From: Ruminococcaceae bacterium UBA7101
Lineage (GTDB): Bacteria > Bacillota > Clostridia > Oscillospirales > Acutalibacteraceae
NCBI GenBank assembly: GCA_002493325.1
Contig: DKYL01000004.1
Span: 12,037 to 76,036 of the forward strand
Direction: 5' to 3'
Length of the DNA: 64,000 nt
Of the stretch, positions 43,740-53,419 are shown one piece after another; within the stretch, counting starts at the first letter, position 1, and every line of letters starts with the position of its first letter. The notes beneath the pieces are model-generated. The model made no database searches. It saw nothing but the letters and a program-made list of their open reading frames with translations, and was not told the origin of the DNA. A program made the translations under genes and the position numbers.

Positions 43740-45044
43740 TTATTCGGTTATTTTATAAAGTCCTGCACCATGGGGAGGAACAACAGCCTTAAATGAATTT
43801 TTAAATTCGCCCGCCGATTTCTTTTCCCATATATCATAGAAAGCATATTTTTTACCGGGCATAAGAATTTCTGTTAAATCAAGCTTAACAGTCTGCTCGA
43901 CATCCTTTGTATTGAACAAGGCGGCATATTTGCAGTCCTTTCCGTTTGATACCCAGATAACACTGCCCTTGCCGTTTTTCTCATTTCTGCTGTGCTGATG
44001 CGCACCGAAAGAGGTACTGTGCATTTTCAGGTACTCTTCATTGGTAAGCAGGGACAATGTCCACGAATCATTTTCAGGCATATTGCCGCCCATCATCAGC
44101 GGACTTCTGAATATACCCCAAAGGCTCATCATAGTAAGCTGTTCTGCCTTAGTGAACTGTGTCATTCTGTTTTGCGGACCGTGGCAGGTTCCGTTCTTTG
44201 AAAGCCTGCCGAGAGGGAGCATATCACAGTCCGGATAGTTCCCTGCCTTCACCCAATCCTGCCATAAATAACAGCGGTCAAACATATCGTGAAGCTTATC
44301 CCACTGATCCCAGAAATCACCTGTCAGACGCCACATATTTGCGTTTTTTGCAAGGTGTGCAGCCTTCTCAATTTCTGCAGGACCCGGGGAAAGCGAAAGC
44401 ACAATTTCCCTGCCACAGTTATCAATCGCCTTTCTGATCATCTCAATTTCATAATCAGCAGAATAAGGCTTATCCCACTTGCGAAATTCGGTAACACAAA
44501 TATCGTCACACTTAATGAAATCAACGCCCCATGTGGCATAAAGTGCAATAATAGAATTATAGTAATCCTGTGCACCCTCACAGTTATACATACCATACAT
44601 ATCCGTATTCCAGGAGCAGACAGAAAAATGATGCGCAACCTGACGAGCTGTGAATTTACTGTTTTTAATCGGCAAATCAGCGTGAACAGCCTGACGCGGA
44701 ATACCGCGCATAATATGTATGCCGAATTTCAGTCCCAGGCTGTGGCAATAGTCGGCAAGCGGCTTAAAGCCCTCACCGTTCCCTGCACTGGGAAAACGGT
44801 TTTCAGCAGGCATAAGCCTGCCATACTCATCCATATTCAGCGGCGTAAAACTAAAATAATCGTTATCCTTAGCCTTGGGCTCATACCACTGAATATCACA
44901 GACAACATACTGCCATCCGTACTCTTTTAAATATTTCGCCATATAATCGGCATTTGCTCTTAGCTGCTCTTCGTTCACACCTGCACCAAAGCAGTCCCAG
45001 CTGTTCCAGCCAAGGGGAGGTGTTTTTGCAAATTTTCTATGCAT
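43740..45044 (-). CDS. Alpha-galactosidase, GH27
   Basis: 434 residues. Motifs: PPLGWNSWDCFGAGVNEEQL, nucleophile Asp180 in VDFIKCDDI, acid/base Asp243 in WRLTGDFWDQW, and GIFRSPLMMGGNMPEND. It removes terminal alpha-galactose (or alpha-GalNAc). No signal peptide. GAGGTCG precedes the ATG. It is divergent from an AraC-family regulator at 45172, probably its controller. A second alpha-galactosidase of family 36 lies at 20649-22292. Confidence 0.93.
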   Translation of the reverse strand: MHRKFAKTPPLGWNSWDCFGAGVNEEQLRANADYMAKYLKEYGWQYVVCDIQWYEPKAKDNDYFSFTPLNMDEYGRLMPAENRFPSAGNGEGFKPLADYCHSLGLKFGIHIMRGIPRQAVHADLPIKNSKFTARQVAHHFSVCSWNTDMYGMYNCEGAQDYYNSIIALYATWGVDFIKCDDICVTEFRKWDKPYSADYEIEMIRKAIDNCGREIVLSLSPGPAEIEKAAHLAKNANMWRLTGDFWDQWDKLHDMFDRCYLWQDWVKAGNYPDCDMLPLGRLSKNGTCHGPQNRMTQFTKAEQLTMMSLWGIFRSPLMMGGNMPENDSWTLSLLTNEEYLKMHSTSFGAHQHSRNEKNGKGSVIWVSNGKDCKYAALFNTKDVEQTVKLDLTEILMPGKKYAFYDIWEKKSAGEFKNSFKAVVPPHGAGLYKITE

Positions 45045-45056
45045 AACAACGACCTC

Positions 45057-45174
45057 ATAATAAGTAATATTTTGATGTTTACATCTTATATCTTTTATGT
45101 TACAATTCTATATTACAGGTATACAAATAAAAATTCAACAGTAATTATTTGATAATAAGGGTAATATTTTGATG
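45057..45174. repeat. Direct repeat near the GH27 and AraC starts
   Basis: ATAATAAG-TAATATTTTGATG at 45057-45077 and ATAATAAGGG-TAATATTTTGATG at 45152-45174 are identical apart from two extra G in the second. The second copy includes the ribosome site and start codon of the AraC gene; the first lies 12 bases upstream of the GH27 start. A regulator binding both copies would control both genes. Regulatory function is inferred from position. Confidence 0.5.
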
Positions 45175-46035
45175 CACAAAAACCAAGCAAACATTCATAA
45201 TGACCACGCCTTTCATTTTTTTGACAATTTCAATTTATCGTTCATAGAGCTTATAGCCGTAGGCTGTGATGTAATAAACAACAGTGACTATCATTGGTGC
45301 AACAAGGAACGCCCCGATGCAATGCTTTTTCAATACACGTTAAGCGGAAGCGGTACCGTTGAAATCGGCGGCAAAAAATATGTTGTCGACAAAGGAAAGG
45401 CATTCTTTTTAAAGATGCCTGCTGATGAAAGCTACTATTTTGACGAAGAAAACAACAGTGCACCATGGAAATTTGTTTATATCATATTTAACGGCAGTGC
45501 AGCAGAAGAGTTTTATAAATATTCAACCGAACGCACAGGAAACATTATATCCTTACCCGAATTTCATCCTGCTGTCAGAATACTGCTCGATTTATACGGC
45601 AAGGCTTTGAATTCAAATATAAAAAATGTTTTTGACGCAAGCAGTGAGCTTATTCAGTTTTTGTGTGCACTGTGCAATCCCTGCATTTCTCATAATTCTA
45701 ATCTTGTTGACAGTGCAATAGATTATTTTAAAAGTAATTTTGAAAAGCAGATAACAATTGCTATGGCAGCAGATTATCTTGGAGTTTCGCACAGTCACCT
45801 GACAAGGGAATTTTTAAAACATACAAAAGAAAAACCAAGTGACTATCTGACTAAGCTGAGGATGGAAAAGGCTGTTGAACTGCTTAATTCAACAAATATG
45901 AAGCTGAAGGAAATAAGCAGGCAATGCGGATATTCTGACGAGAACTATTTTGGTAAGGTTTTCAAAAAATACATAAAAATATCGCCTGCAGAATTCAGGG
46001 TTCAATCAAAAACATATGGTTACACAAGACATTAA
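45172..46035 (+). CDS. AraC-family transcriptional regulator (near GH27)
   Basis: 287 residues from the ATG at 45172 (a TTG one codon earlier is possible), with AAGGG upstream. Cupin-like N-terminal domain (SGSGTVEIGGKKYVVDKGKA) and the C-terminal double helix-turn-helix (ITIAMAADYLGVSHSHLTRE, then LKEISRQCGYSDENYFGKVF). It resembles sugar-responsive activators of the MsmR/RafR type. It is divergent from GH27 and probably activates it when alpha-galactosides are present. Confidence 0.9.
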   Translation: MHKNQANIHNDHAFHFFDNFNLSFIELIAVGCDVINNSDYHWCNKERPDAMLFQYTLSGSGTVEIGGKKYVVDKGKAFFLKMPADESYYFDEENNSAPWKFVYIIFNGSAAEEFYKYSTERTGNIISLPEFHPAVRILLDLYGKALNSNIKNVFDASSELIQFLCALCNPCISHNSNLVDSAIDYFKSNFEKQITIAMAADYLGVSHSHLTREFLKHTKEKPSDYLTKLRMEKAVELLNSTNMKLKEISRQCGYSDENYFGKVFKKYIKISPAEFRVQSKTYGYTRH

Positions 46036-46036
46036 C

Positions 46037-46076
46037 AAAAGGCAGTCCAAGCAAATTTATGCTTGGACTGCCTTTT
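46037..46076. terminator. Bidirectional terminator after the AraC gene
   Basis: AAAAGGCAGTCCAAGCA pairs fully with its complement across a six-base loop. Both flanks suit termination for the AraC gene (plus) and for nfo (minus). Confidence 0.88.
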
Positions 46077-46097
46077 GTTATATCATTTCAGTAATAT

Positions 46098-46940
46098 TTA
46101 ACATTCATCTTCTTTATATAAATTTCTGAGGATTTCGATTTCCTTAGCATAGCCGTCAAGGTCATTTGGCGTTTCAAGGAAAAACGGCAGATGTTTAAGG
46201 GACGGATGATTAATAATTCTTTCAAAAGCATCCAGACCAATATATCCCGCACCGATTTTTTCATGCCTGTCCTTATGGGCAGCAATAGGATTTTTGCTGT
46301 CATTCAGATGAACAGCCTTTAATCGGTCAAGACCGATTACTCTGTCAAACGCCTCAAGCACGCCGTCAAGGTCATTGACAATATCATAACCGCCGTCGTG
46401 AATATGGCAGGTATCAAGACACACACCCATTTTGTCACTAAGCTCTACCCTGTCGATAATTGCTCTGAGTTCTTCAAAGCTTCTGCCGATTTCAGTGCCT
46501 TTGCCAGCCATGGTTTCAAGCAGAACTGTTGTCGTCATTTCAGGGAACAAAACCTTGTTCAGAATTTCTGCAATCTGCTCAATTCCGACCTCCTCACCCT
46601 GTCCAACGTGTGAGCCCGGATGAAAATTATAAAGCTGATTCGGTGTATATTCCATACGCTTTAAATCATCTGCAAAGGTATTAAGTGCAAACTCTCTTGT
46701 TTCGGGCTTAGCACTGCAGCAGTTAAGCGTATAAGGTGCATGAGCAAGAATAACAGGAAAGCCCTCACTTTTCATCAGTTCAAGAAAGGTTTCCACATCC
46801 TTCTCATCAATTGCTTTGGCACTGCCTCCGCGAGGATTTCTTGTGAAAAACTGAAATGTATTTGCACCGATTTCCTGTGCCTGCTTCAGCATTGCTGTAT
46901 ATCCCTTTGATGCACTCAAATGTGCTCCTATAGTTAACAT
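46098..46940 (-). CDS. nfo: Endonuclease IV (AP endonuclease)
   Basis: 280 residues. Cuts DNA at abasic sites in base-excision repair. The three-metal site is intact: [56 protein letters not shown] and FFLETPND. Length fits. GAGGTAA precedes the ATG at 46940. It is the last gene of the long minus-strand housekeeping run. Confidence 0.96.
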   Translation of the reverse strand: MLTIGAHLSASKGYTAMLKQAQEIGANTFQFFTRNPRGGSAKAIDEKDVETFLELMKSEGFPVILAHAPYTLNCCSAKPETREFALNTFADDLKRMEYTPNQLYNFHPGSHVGQGEEVGIEQIAEILNKVLFPEMTTTVLLETMAGKGTEIGRSFEELRAIIDRVELSDKMGVCLDTCHIHDGGYDIVNDLDGVLEAFDRVIGLDRLKAVHLNDSKNPIAAHKDRHEKIGAGYIGLDAFERIINHPSLKHLPFFLETPNDLDGYAKEIEILRNLYKEDEC

Positions 46941-46953
46941 AAGCTTTACCTCA

Positions 46954-47823
46954 TCATTTTGTTTGTGTTAATAATTCTTTGGCAATAGCCTCCTCAGCTT
47001 TGCCCGACATTATGTATTCCAGCAAATCCGCAACACAGCCCTGATTGCAGTGGCATGCCTCATATTTGCATATTTTATGGATTGAGCTCGGAGCCTGACC
47101 TGCACAGGCAGGAAGACCCACCGTTTTGAGCATATCCCAGTCATTATAATAATCACCGATTGCCGCTACGTGACTTTTTTCAATACCCAGCATATCGGCA
47201 AGCTTCATAATACCCACGCCCTTGTGGGTATCCTTCTGGAGCATTTCAAGCGAAAAAATGGAGGATGACATAAAATTCGCATCCGGATTTTCCATTCTTT
47301 CAATAAGATCCTTCAGTTTATTTATAACAAAGGGGTTTGACCAGAAAATAACCTTCATCCAGCCATCCTCGGGAACATCATCAATTGACCTTACATATTC
47401 GTGCTTCGCCTTGTCGAAATACATTGTGCCCTTGGCAAAAAGTCCGCTTTTAACAATGTAAACATAGTCGGCAAAATAGATGCCGATATCAACGCTTTTG
47501 GAAATATCATCAAACTCCTTAGCTATATATCTGACAAAATCCCTGCCCTTTTTGCCGATTGTACTCTGCCACAGCATTTTTCGTTTTTTATAATCATATA
47601 TACCTGCACCATTTAAAATAACGGCAGGCTGATTTGGTGTAATCCTGTTATAATTACGTTCAAGGCTTGACTGAAGTCTGCCTGATGCAAGCGTAAAATT
47701 ACCGCCAAGGTCAGTGAATTTTTTAATAGCATCATAATTGCGTTTCGGTAATTTTCTCATTTTATTATTAAGTGTACCGTCAATATCAGATACAACAAGC
47801 CAGTTTTCAAAGGTTTTTTCCAT
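46954..47823 (-). CDS. Cof-type HAD phosphatase
   Basis: 289 residues from the ATG at 47823 (GGGGTGATAT upstream). HAD superfamily with the catalytic VSDIDGTLN near the start, the SGR motif LASGRL, a lysine region and [13 protein letters not shown] near the end. Cof-type enzymes remove phosphate from sugar phosphates or nucleotides; the substrate here is unknown. It starts 4 bases after the rluD stop, likely co-transcribed. Confidence 0.88.
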   Translation of the reverse strand: MEKTFENWLVVSDIDGTLNNKMRKLPKRNYDAIKKFTDLGGNFTLASGRLQSSLERNYNRITPNQPAVILNGAGIYDYKKRKMLWQSTIGKKGRDFVRYIAKEFDDISKSVDIGIYFADYVYIVKSGLFAKGTMYFDKAKHEYVRSIDDVPEDGWMKVIFWSNPFVINKLKDLIERMENPDANFMSSSIFSLEMLQKDTHKGVGIMKLADMLGIEKSHVAAIGDYYNDWDMLKTVGLPACAGQAPSSIHKICKYEACHCNQGCVADLLEYIMSGKAEEAIAKELLTQTK

Positions 47824-47827
47824 TATA

Positions 47828-48748
47828 TCACCCCTGTTTCTTTTCAAGTTTAGCTAAATATTTTTTAAAGTATTCAGGCAAAGGTGCCTTAAATTCCAAA
47901 TATTCTTTGGTTCTAGGGTGCACAAAGCCGATTTCACCTGCGTGAAGGCACTGCCCCTTTAGCTCTGTGATAACCTTTTTAGGTCCGTAAACACTGTCAC
48001 CCGCCAGCGGATGACCGATAAATGACATATGCACACGAATCTGATGTGTTCTGCCGGTTTCCAGCACACAGCGGATATGGGTAAAATCTCCGAAGCGTTT
48101 TATAACCTCATAATGCGTAACAGCGTCCTTGGAGTTTTTATCCGTTACAGCCATCTTTTTTCTGTCCTTGGGATTTCTTCCGATAGGCTGATGAACGGTT
48201 CCGCATTCCTCTTTAATATTACCATAAACAACCGCTTCATACGCACGGTGAAAGGAATGCTCCTTAATCTGCTGTGCCAAATCAAGATGTGCCATATCAT
48301 TTTTTGCAACAATCAAAAGACCCGATGTGTCCTTGTCAATTCTATGAACGATACCGGGACGGATAACACCGTTGATACCGCTCAGACTGTCCTTACAATG
48401 ATAAAGCAGTGCATTCACAAGCGTACCTGTGTAGTTGCCTGCTGCAGGATGAACAACCATATCCTTTGGTTTATTCACCACCAGAAGGTCATTGTCCTCA
48501 TAGACAATATCAAGGGGTATATTTTCGGCAACGGCTTCAAGAGGAACTGCGTCGGGTACAAAAACCTGTATACTGTCATTTGCCATCAGCTTATAATTCT
48601 TATTAACCGCTTTGCCGTTTACAATGATATGATTATCTTCAATGAGCCTTGAAACTGCCGAACGTGTAAAGCCCTCAAGCTGTTGTGTTAAATACTTGTC
48701 AATTCTTTCACCCGCACTGTCGGCTGCAAAGGTAAAGCTTTCACCCAT
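47828..48748 (-). CDS. rluD: Large-subunit rRNA pseudouridine synthase, RluD family
   Basis: 306 residues from the ATG at 48748 with AAGGAG upstream; a longer in-frame start is rejected. An N-terminal S4 RNA-binding domain (ERIDKYLTQQLEGFTRSAVS) is followed by the catalytic domain with HRIDKDTSGL holding the catalytic Asp, and RTHQIRVHMSFIGHPLAGD. RluD modifies helix 69 of 23S rRNA in E. coli; the exact target here is inferred. Overlaps the lspA end by 8 bases. Confidence 0.93.
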   Translation of the reverse strand: MGESFTFAADSAGERIDKYLTQQLEGFTRSAVSRLIEDNHIIVNGKAVNKNYKLMANDSIQVFVPDAVPLEAVAENIPLDIVYEDNDLLVVNKPKDMVVHPAAGNYTGTLVNALLYHCKDSLSGINGVIRPGIVHRIDKDTSGLLIVAKNDMAHLDLAQQIKEHSFHRAYEAVVYGNIKEECGTVHQPIGRNPKDRKKMAVTDKNSKDAVTHYEVIKRFGDFTHIRCVLETGRTHQIRVHMSFIGHPLAGDSVYGPKKVITELKGQCLHAGEIGFVHPRTKEYLEFKAPLPEYFKKYLAKLEKKQG

Positions 48749-49232
48749 TTTTGCTCTCCTTATTATCCTTTTTAAACATATCAAAAACAAGATAAGCAAT
48801 CAGGCTGACAGCACCGAGCGTAACAGCACAGTCCGCAATATTGAATATTGCAAAATTAACAAAGGTCGGATTTATAAAATCAATTACGTAGCCATAGCAA
48901 ATTCTGTCAATCAGATTACCCACAGCACCTGAAATCAAAACACCGATTGTCCAGTAAAGCCACAGATTTTTCTGACATTTCTTAAACATATAAACAGCCA
49001 TTCCCACTGTGACAACAGCTGTCAACGCAACAAAAAACCATCTTGCACCGCTGAACATTGAAAATGCCATGCCTGTATTTTCTGCATATCGAAATTCAAT
49101 AAAACCGTTAATAAAATTTTTTGCTCCGTCGGGATAAAGAGCTGATTTTGCAAAATATTTTGTTACCTGATCAATAGCAATAATAACAATAATCATAACA
49201 ACAGACCATATATTTTTATTCTTTAATTTCAC
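48741..49232 (-). CDS. lspA: Lipoprotein signal peptidase (signal peptidase II)
   Basis: 163 residues, GTG start with AGGAGTGA upstream. Membrane aspartyl peptidase that cuts lipoprotein signals before the lipidated Cys; it would process the three lipoproteins in this window. Four membrane segments. The conserved RYAENTGMAFSMF, GAVGNLIDRI and VIDFI with the two catalytic Asp are present. Confidence 0.95.
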   Translation of the reverse strand: MKLKNKNIWSVVMIIVIIAIDQVTKYFAKSALYPDGAKNFINGFIEFRYAENTGMAFSMFSGARWFFVALTAVVTVGMAVYMFKKCQKNLWLYWTIGVLISGAVGNLIDRICYGYVIDFINPTFVNFAIFNIADCAVTLGAVSLIAYLVFDMFKKDNKESKNG

Positions 49233-49252
49233 AAAATCACTCCTTTTAGAAG

Positions 49253-49282
49253 AGTAGGGTAAAACAACTGTTTTACCCTACT
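49253..49282. terminator. Hairpin between ileS and lspA
   Basis: AGTAGGGTAAAACA and its exact complement face each other over two bases. No T run follows on either strand, so this may be an intercistronic stabilising or processing hairpin rather than a strict terminator. The bases up to the ileS stop at 49317 are AT-rich with nothing else seen. Confidence 0.5.
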
Positions 49283-49316
49283 GCACACTATATTACAGTG
49301 TACTTATTCATTATAT

Positions 49317-52115
49317 TTATTCAGCAATTTCTGCCATAACATCAGCACAGTGCTTACAAAGTGTCGGATGCTCTGCAACAGAGCCTACTGTGTCAGAGTA
49401 TTTCCAGCAGCGCTCGCACTTTTCGCCCTCAGCCTTGGTAACGGTAACACTGAGTTCATCAACATCACCCTTAACCTCGCCTTCGCCGTTTTCAATAACA
49501 ACAGCAGAGGTAATAAAGATTTCAGGAAGCTGTGCTTCAACTGACTTTAAGAAATCAAACAGCTCGCCATCAGCAAACAAAGTAACCTTTGCTTCAAGCG
49601 GTTTACCGATAATCTTTTCATTTCTTGCAAGCTCAAGAGCCTTTTGAACGTCAGTTCTGACCTCGTGAATCTTATCCCACTTGGCAATAAAGGCATCGTC
49701 TGCTTCAATAAAATCAGCCTGCGGAATATCGTTGAACAGAGGTGACTCTGTATTTTTGCTTGATTCGTGAGGCATAGCAAGCCATATTTCGTCAGCAGTA
49801 TAAGCAAGAATAGGTGTTAAAAGAAGAGTGAGTGCGTCAAGCACTTTATACAGAACAGTCTGTGCTGCACGGCGTGTTGCACTGTTCGGTGCAGAGGTAT
49901 AAAGTCTGTCCTTAAGCACATCAAAGTAGAAGTTACTCATATCAACCACGCAGAAATGGTGCAGTGCATATGCGGAGGTATGATAATCATATTCCTCATA
50001 GCCTTTGCGGGCAACCTCAATAACCTCGTCAAGCTTCATAAGTGCATACTTATCAAGCTCCTCAAGCTTATCATTATCAACCATATCGGTATCCGGGTTA
50101 AAGTCATACAGGTTGCCGATACAGTATCTTGCGGTATTTCTGAGCTTACGGTAGTTATCGCTGATTTGCTTAAGAATTTCCTTACTGATACGGATATCTG
50201 CGTGATAATCAGCACTTGCAACCCAGAGTCTGAGGATATCAGCACCATACTGCTTAACAATATCCTGTGGGTCAATGCCATTTCCAAGTGACTTGGACAT
50301 TTTTTTGCCCTCGCCGTCAACTGTCCAGCCGTGGGTGATAATCTGCTCATAAGGCGCTTTTTTCTCGCCGCCTGCAATGGCAGTTAAAAGGGATGACTGG
50401 AACCATCCGCGGTACTGGTCAGCACCCTCAAGGTAAACATCTGCAGGACGCTTTAAATATGGTCTGTTCTTGCAGACAGCAGCATGTGATGAGCCTGAAT
50501 CAAACCATACGTCCATAATATCCTTTTCTTTATCAAAGCCCTTATCACTGCCGCAGTGTGGACATTTGAAGCCTTCAGGAAGGAAATATTCAGCATCGTG
50601 TGCAAACCATGCGTCTGAGCCCTCTTCGCCGAATATTTTTGAAATTTTCATCATTACATCATTGTCAATGATTTCTTTGCCGCAATCCTGACAATATACA
50701 ACAGGGATAGGAACGCCCCATTTTCTCTGACGTGAGATACACCAGTCAGCTCTTTCCTGAACCATTGACTGAAGTCTGTCCTTACCCCACTCAGGAAACC
50801 ACTTAACATCCTCTGCAGCCTTAACCGCATCCTCCTTAAAGTCATCAACGGAACAGAACCACTGGCTTGTTGCACGGAAGATAACAGGCTTATGACATCT
50901 CCAGCAGTGCGGATACTGGTGCTCAATCTTTTTGAATGCAAACAGTGCACCGATTTCATCAAGGTGCATAGCGATAGGCTTATTAGCCTCCTCAGTTGTA
51001 AGACCTGCAAACTGTCCTGCCTCCTCTGTCAATCTGCCTTTTGCATCAACAGGTACAACAATTGGAATTTCAGGATAATTTTTGCAGACAACAAAGTCCT
51101 CAACACCGTGACCGGGAGCAGTATGAACGCAGCCTGTACCGCTTTCAAGTGTTACGTGATCACCGACAATAACAAGTGATGTTCTGTCAATAAACGGATG
51201 CTGTGTTTTCATATACTCAAGCTCATTGCCGCGGATAATGCCAACTGTTTCATAGTCGGTAACACCCTTTGCTTCCATAGCGGCAGGAGCCAAATCTGTT
51301 GCCATAATATAAAACTCACCGTCAGCCTTAATTACGGAATACTCATAGTTCGGACCGACACAGATTGCCACGTTAGCAGGCAGAGTCCAGGTTGTTGTGG
51401 TCCAGATTACAAAATAGGTTTTAGCCAAATCAACACCCATTGGTGTGAGCTTGCCCAAATCATCGGTTACATTGAATTTAACATAAATTGAGTGGCAGGG
51501 ATCCTCAGCATATTCAATCTCAGCCTCAGCAAGAGCAGTGTTACAATCAGCACACCAATAAACAGGCTTTAAACCCTTATAGATATAGCCCTTTGATGCC
51601 ATTGATGCAAACACCTTAATCTGCTCCTCTTCAAACTCTTTCTGAAGAGTGATATAAGGGTTATCCCACTCAGCAATGATACCGAGTCTTTTGAAAGACT
51701 CCCTCTGCAAATCAACATAGCTGAGAGCTGTATCACGGCAGATTTTTCTGAGCTCCAAGTCGGAAATATTTGTTTCGGCACTGATGCCTGCTTTCTTTCT
51801 TGCAGCAAGCTCAGTGGGCAGACCGTGCGTATCCCAGCCGGGTACAAACGGTGACTGAAAGCCGGTCATATTCTTATATCTTACAATAAAGTCCTTAAGT
51901 GTTTTGTTGAGTGCGTGACCGATATGAATATCGCCGTTGGCATATGGAGGACCGTCGTGAAGAACAAACAGCGGCTTGCCCTCGTTATGCTTCATAAGCT
52001 GAGCATACTGGTCATTCGCTTCCCATCTTGCAAGGAATTCAGGCTCTCTTGCGGGAAGACCTGCCCTCATCGGAAATTCGGTTTTTGGTAAATTAAGTGT
52101 CTGATTATAATCCAT
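49317..52115 (-). CDS. ileS: Isoleucyl-tRNA synthetase
   Basis: 932 residues. Class I enzyme: HIGH at 64-67 (PPYANGDIHIGHALN), CP1 editing domain (TTWTLPANVAICVGP), KMSKS motif (GKKMSKSLGNGIDP), and C-terminal zinc ribbon (CERCWKYSDTVG...CKHCADV). GAGCGAATATATATA precedes the ATG. It lies only 23 bases after divIVA, so no T-box leader fits directly upstream; control would come from the operon promoter. The order divIVA-ileS-lspA is common in Firmicutes. Confidence 0.97.
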   Translation of the reverse strand: MDYNQTLNLPKTEFPMRAGLPAREPEFLARWEANDQYAQLMKHNEGKPLFVLHDGPPYANGDIHIGHALNKTLKDFIVRYKNMTGFQSPFVPGWDTHGLPTELAARKKAGISAETNISDLELRKICRDTALSYVDLQRESFKRLGIIAEWDNPYITLQKEFEEEQIKVFASMASKGYIYKGLKPVYWCADCNTALAEAEIEYAEDPCHSIYVKFNVTDDLGKLTPMGVDLAKTYFVIWTTTTWTLPANVAICVGPNYEYSVIKADGEFYIMATDLAPAAMEAKGVTDYETVGIIRGNELEYMKTQHPFIDRTSLVIVGDHVTLESGTGCVHTAPGHGVEDFVVCKNYPEIPIVVPVDAKGRLTEEAGQFAGLTTEEANKPIAMHLDEIGALFAFKKIEHQYPHCWRCHKPVIFRATSQWFCSVDDFKEDAVKAAEDVKWFPEWGKDRLQSMVQERADWCISRQRKWGVPIPVVYCQDCGKEIIDNDVMMKISKIFGEEGSDAWFAHDAEYFLPEGFKCPHCGSDKGFDKEKDIMDVWFDSGSSHAAVCKNRPYLKRPADVYLEGADQYRGWFQSSLLTAIAGGEKKAPYEQIITHGWTVDGEGKKMSKSLGNGIDPQDIVKQYGADILRLWVASADYHADIRISKEILKQISDNYRKLRNTARYCIGNLYDFNPDTDMVDNDKLEELDKYALMKLDEVIEVARKGYEEYDYHTSAYALHHFCVVDMSNFYFDVLKDRLYTSAPNSATRRAAQTVLYKVLDALTLLLTPILAYTADEIWLAMPHESSKNTESPLFNDIPQADFIEADDAFIAKWDKIHEVRTDVQKALELARNEKIIGKPLEAKVTLFADGELFDFLKSVEAQLPEIFITSAVVIENGEGEVKGDVDELSVTVTKAEGEKCERCWKYSDTVGSVAEHPTLCKHCADVMAEIAE

Positions 52116-52138
52116 TATATATATTCGCTCCTTAGGAA

Positions 52139-53398
52139 TTATTTTTTCTTTTTAAAAAAGCCCTTAAACTTTCCTCTGTTATCCTCATCCTCGTCCTCAT
52201 CAGGGGCAACAAGAGAAATGGTTTCATCTGTATTTACACCTGATTTGTCAACATTAAAGAATGTTTCAAATGGCTGTGCGCTTTCAAACTCAGGCTCATC
52301 CTCAATAATCGGAATGGATGCAACCTCATCATCAACAGGGGTTATTTCATCTGCAGTGAAAGCATTGAGAGCACTTTCAACCTCCTCCTCGGTAGGGGGC
52401 TCATCGTCCTCATCCTCGTCAATTGGTTCAAAAGCAGGCTCCATTGCTTCAATCTCACTGATTATATCGTCAACCTCATCCTGCTGTGTTTCTTCAAGAA
52501 CAAATTCCTCCTCAGCAGGTGCTTCCTCCTGAACTGCCTCTTCAGCCACAGTTTCTTCTTCAACAGCCTCAGCCTCTGCAGCACCCTCTTCCTGCTCCTC
52601 GGCAGGCTCATCATCAGCCTCTTCTGCGTTATCTGCAACAGGCTCAGCTTCCTCTGCAACAGGCAGTTCGATTTCACCTGCGGCAGCCTTATCAATATTA
52701 TCCACTATGACATCAAGCTCATTCTCCAAGCCCTCTATACTGTCCTCAATGCCTGACTGTGCAAGTTCCTTGAGCTTATTAAGCTGTGCCTCATAAAGGT
52801 TAACAAGATTTGTTTTAAATTCCTTCGACTCAGCCTTGAGCCTTGACATCATTTCCTGCTGCTGACCCCTTTCATTCTTTGCCTTTTCAACAAGCTCGGC
52901 AGTAAGCTTTTTAGCCTTATCAAGGGTATCCTGTGCAACAAGCTGTGCACTTGAAATTGCAGCATTTGCCTTTGACTGTGCATCAGCAATAATTTCGTCG
53001 GCAGCCTGTGCCTTCTCTTTAGTGAGGTTTGCAACATACTCTCTTGCCTCACCTACAATCTTATCAGCCTTAGCCTTTGCATCCTGTACAGTCTGCTGAG
53101 CAGATGCAGCGCTTTCGGCAAGGGTCTGCTCTGCCTTTTCCTTAGCCTCGGCTGTAACCTGATGTGCCATCTTCTGAGCTGAGATAATAGCAGTTTTAAT
53201 AGAATCCTCATCATCCCTGTATTCCTCGATACGGTTAGCAAGAATTTCCATTTTGCGGTAAAGCTCCTTGTTCTCCTCACAAACAGCCTCATAGGATTCA
53301 ATAATATCAACTAAAAGCTCGTTGACCTCATTTCTGTCATAGCCGTCACGCTCAACGGTAGAAATCTTTTTTTCACGAATTTGTCTTGGTGTAATCAT
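52139..53398 (-). CDS. divIVA: DivIVA-family polarity/division protein with acidic C-terminus
   Basis: 419 residues. N-terminal lipid-binding DivIVA segment (MITPRQIREKKISTVERDGY with DRNEVNELLVDIIESYEAV), then a long coiled coil to about 230, and a very acidic tail (for example EEEVESALNAFTADEITPVD) ending in the basic KGFFKKKK. DivIVA binds curved membrane at septum and poles and recruits partners. It is longer than the B. subtilis protein (164 residues) because of the coiled coil and tail. AAAGGAGAATA precedes the ATG. Confidence 0.92.
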   Translation of the reverse strand: MITPRQIREKKISTVERDGYDRNEVNELLVDIIESYEAVCEENKELYRKMEILANRIEEYRDDEDSIKTAIISAQKMAHQVTAEAKEKAEQTLAESAASAQQTVQDAKAKADKIVGEAREYVANLTKEKAQAADEIIADAQSKANAAISSAQLVAQDTLDKAKKLTAELVEKAKNERGQQQEMMSRLKAESKEFKTNLVNLYEAQLNKLKELAQSGIEDSIEGLENELDVIVDNIDKAAAGEIELPVAEEAEPVADNAEEADDEPAEEQEEGAAEAEAVEEETVAEEAVQEEAPAEEEFVLEETQQDEVDDIISEIEAMEPAFEPIDEDEDDEPPTEEEVESALNAFTADEITPVDDEVASIPIIEDEPEFESAQPFETFFNVDKSGVNTDETISLVAPDEDEDEDNRGKFKGFFKKKK

Positions 53399-53419
53399 AG
53401 CATATTCTCCTTTGAAGGT

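Noticed and set aside
44289..44930. 213-codon ORF antisense to GH27
   Set aside because: Lies wholly inside a well-supported GH27 gene; composition is that of an antisense shadow.
48029..48652. 207-codon ORF antisense to rluD
   Set aside because: Opposite strand has a complete RluD with all motifs; no ribosome site for the antisense frame.
52116..52138. T-box leader expected before ileS
   Set aside because: Only 23 bases separate divIVA from ileS, too short for a T-box; control must be elsewhere.
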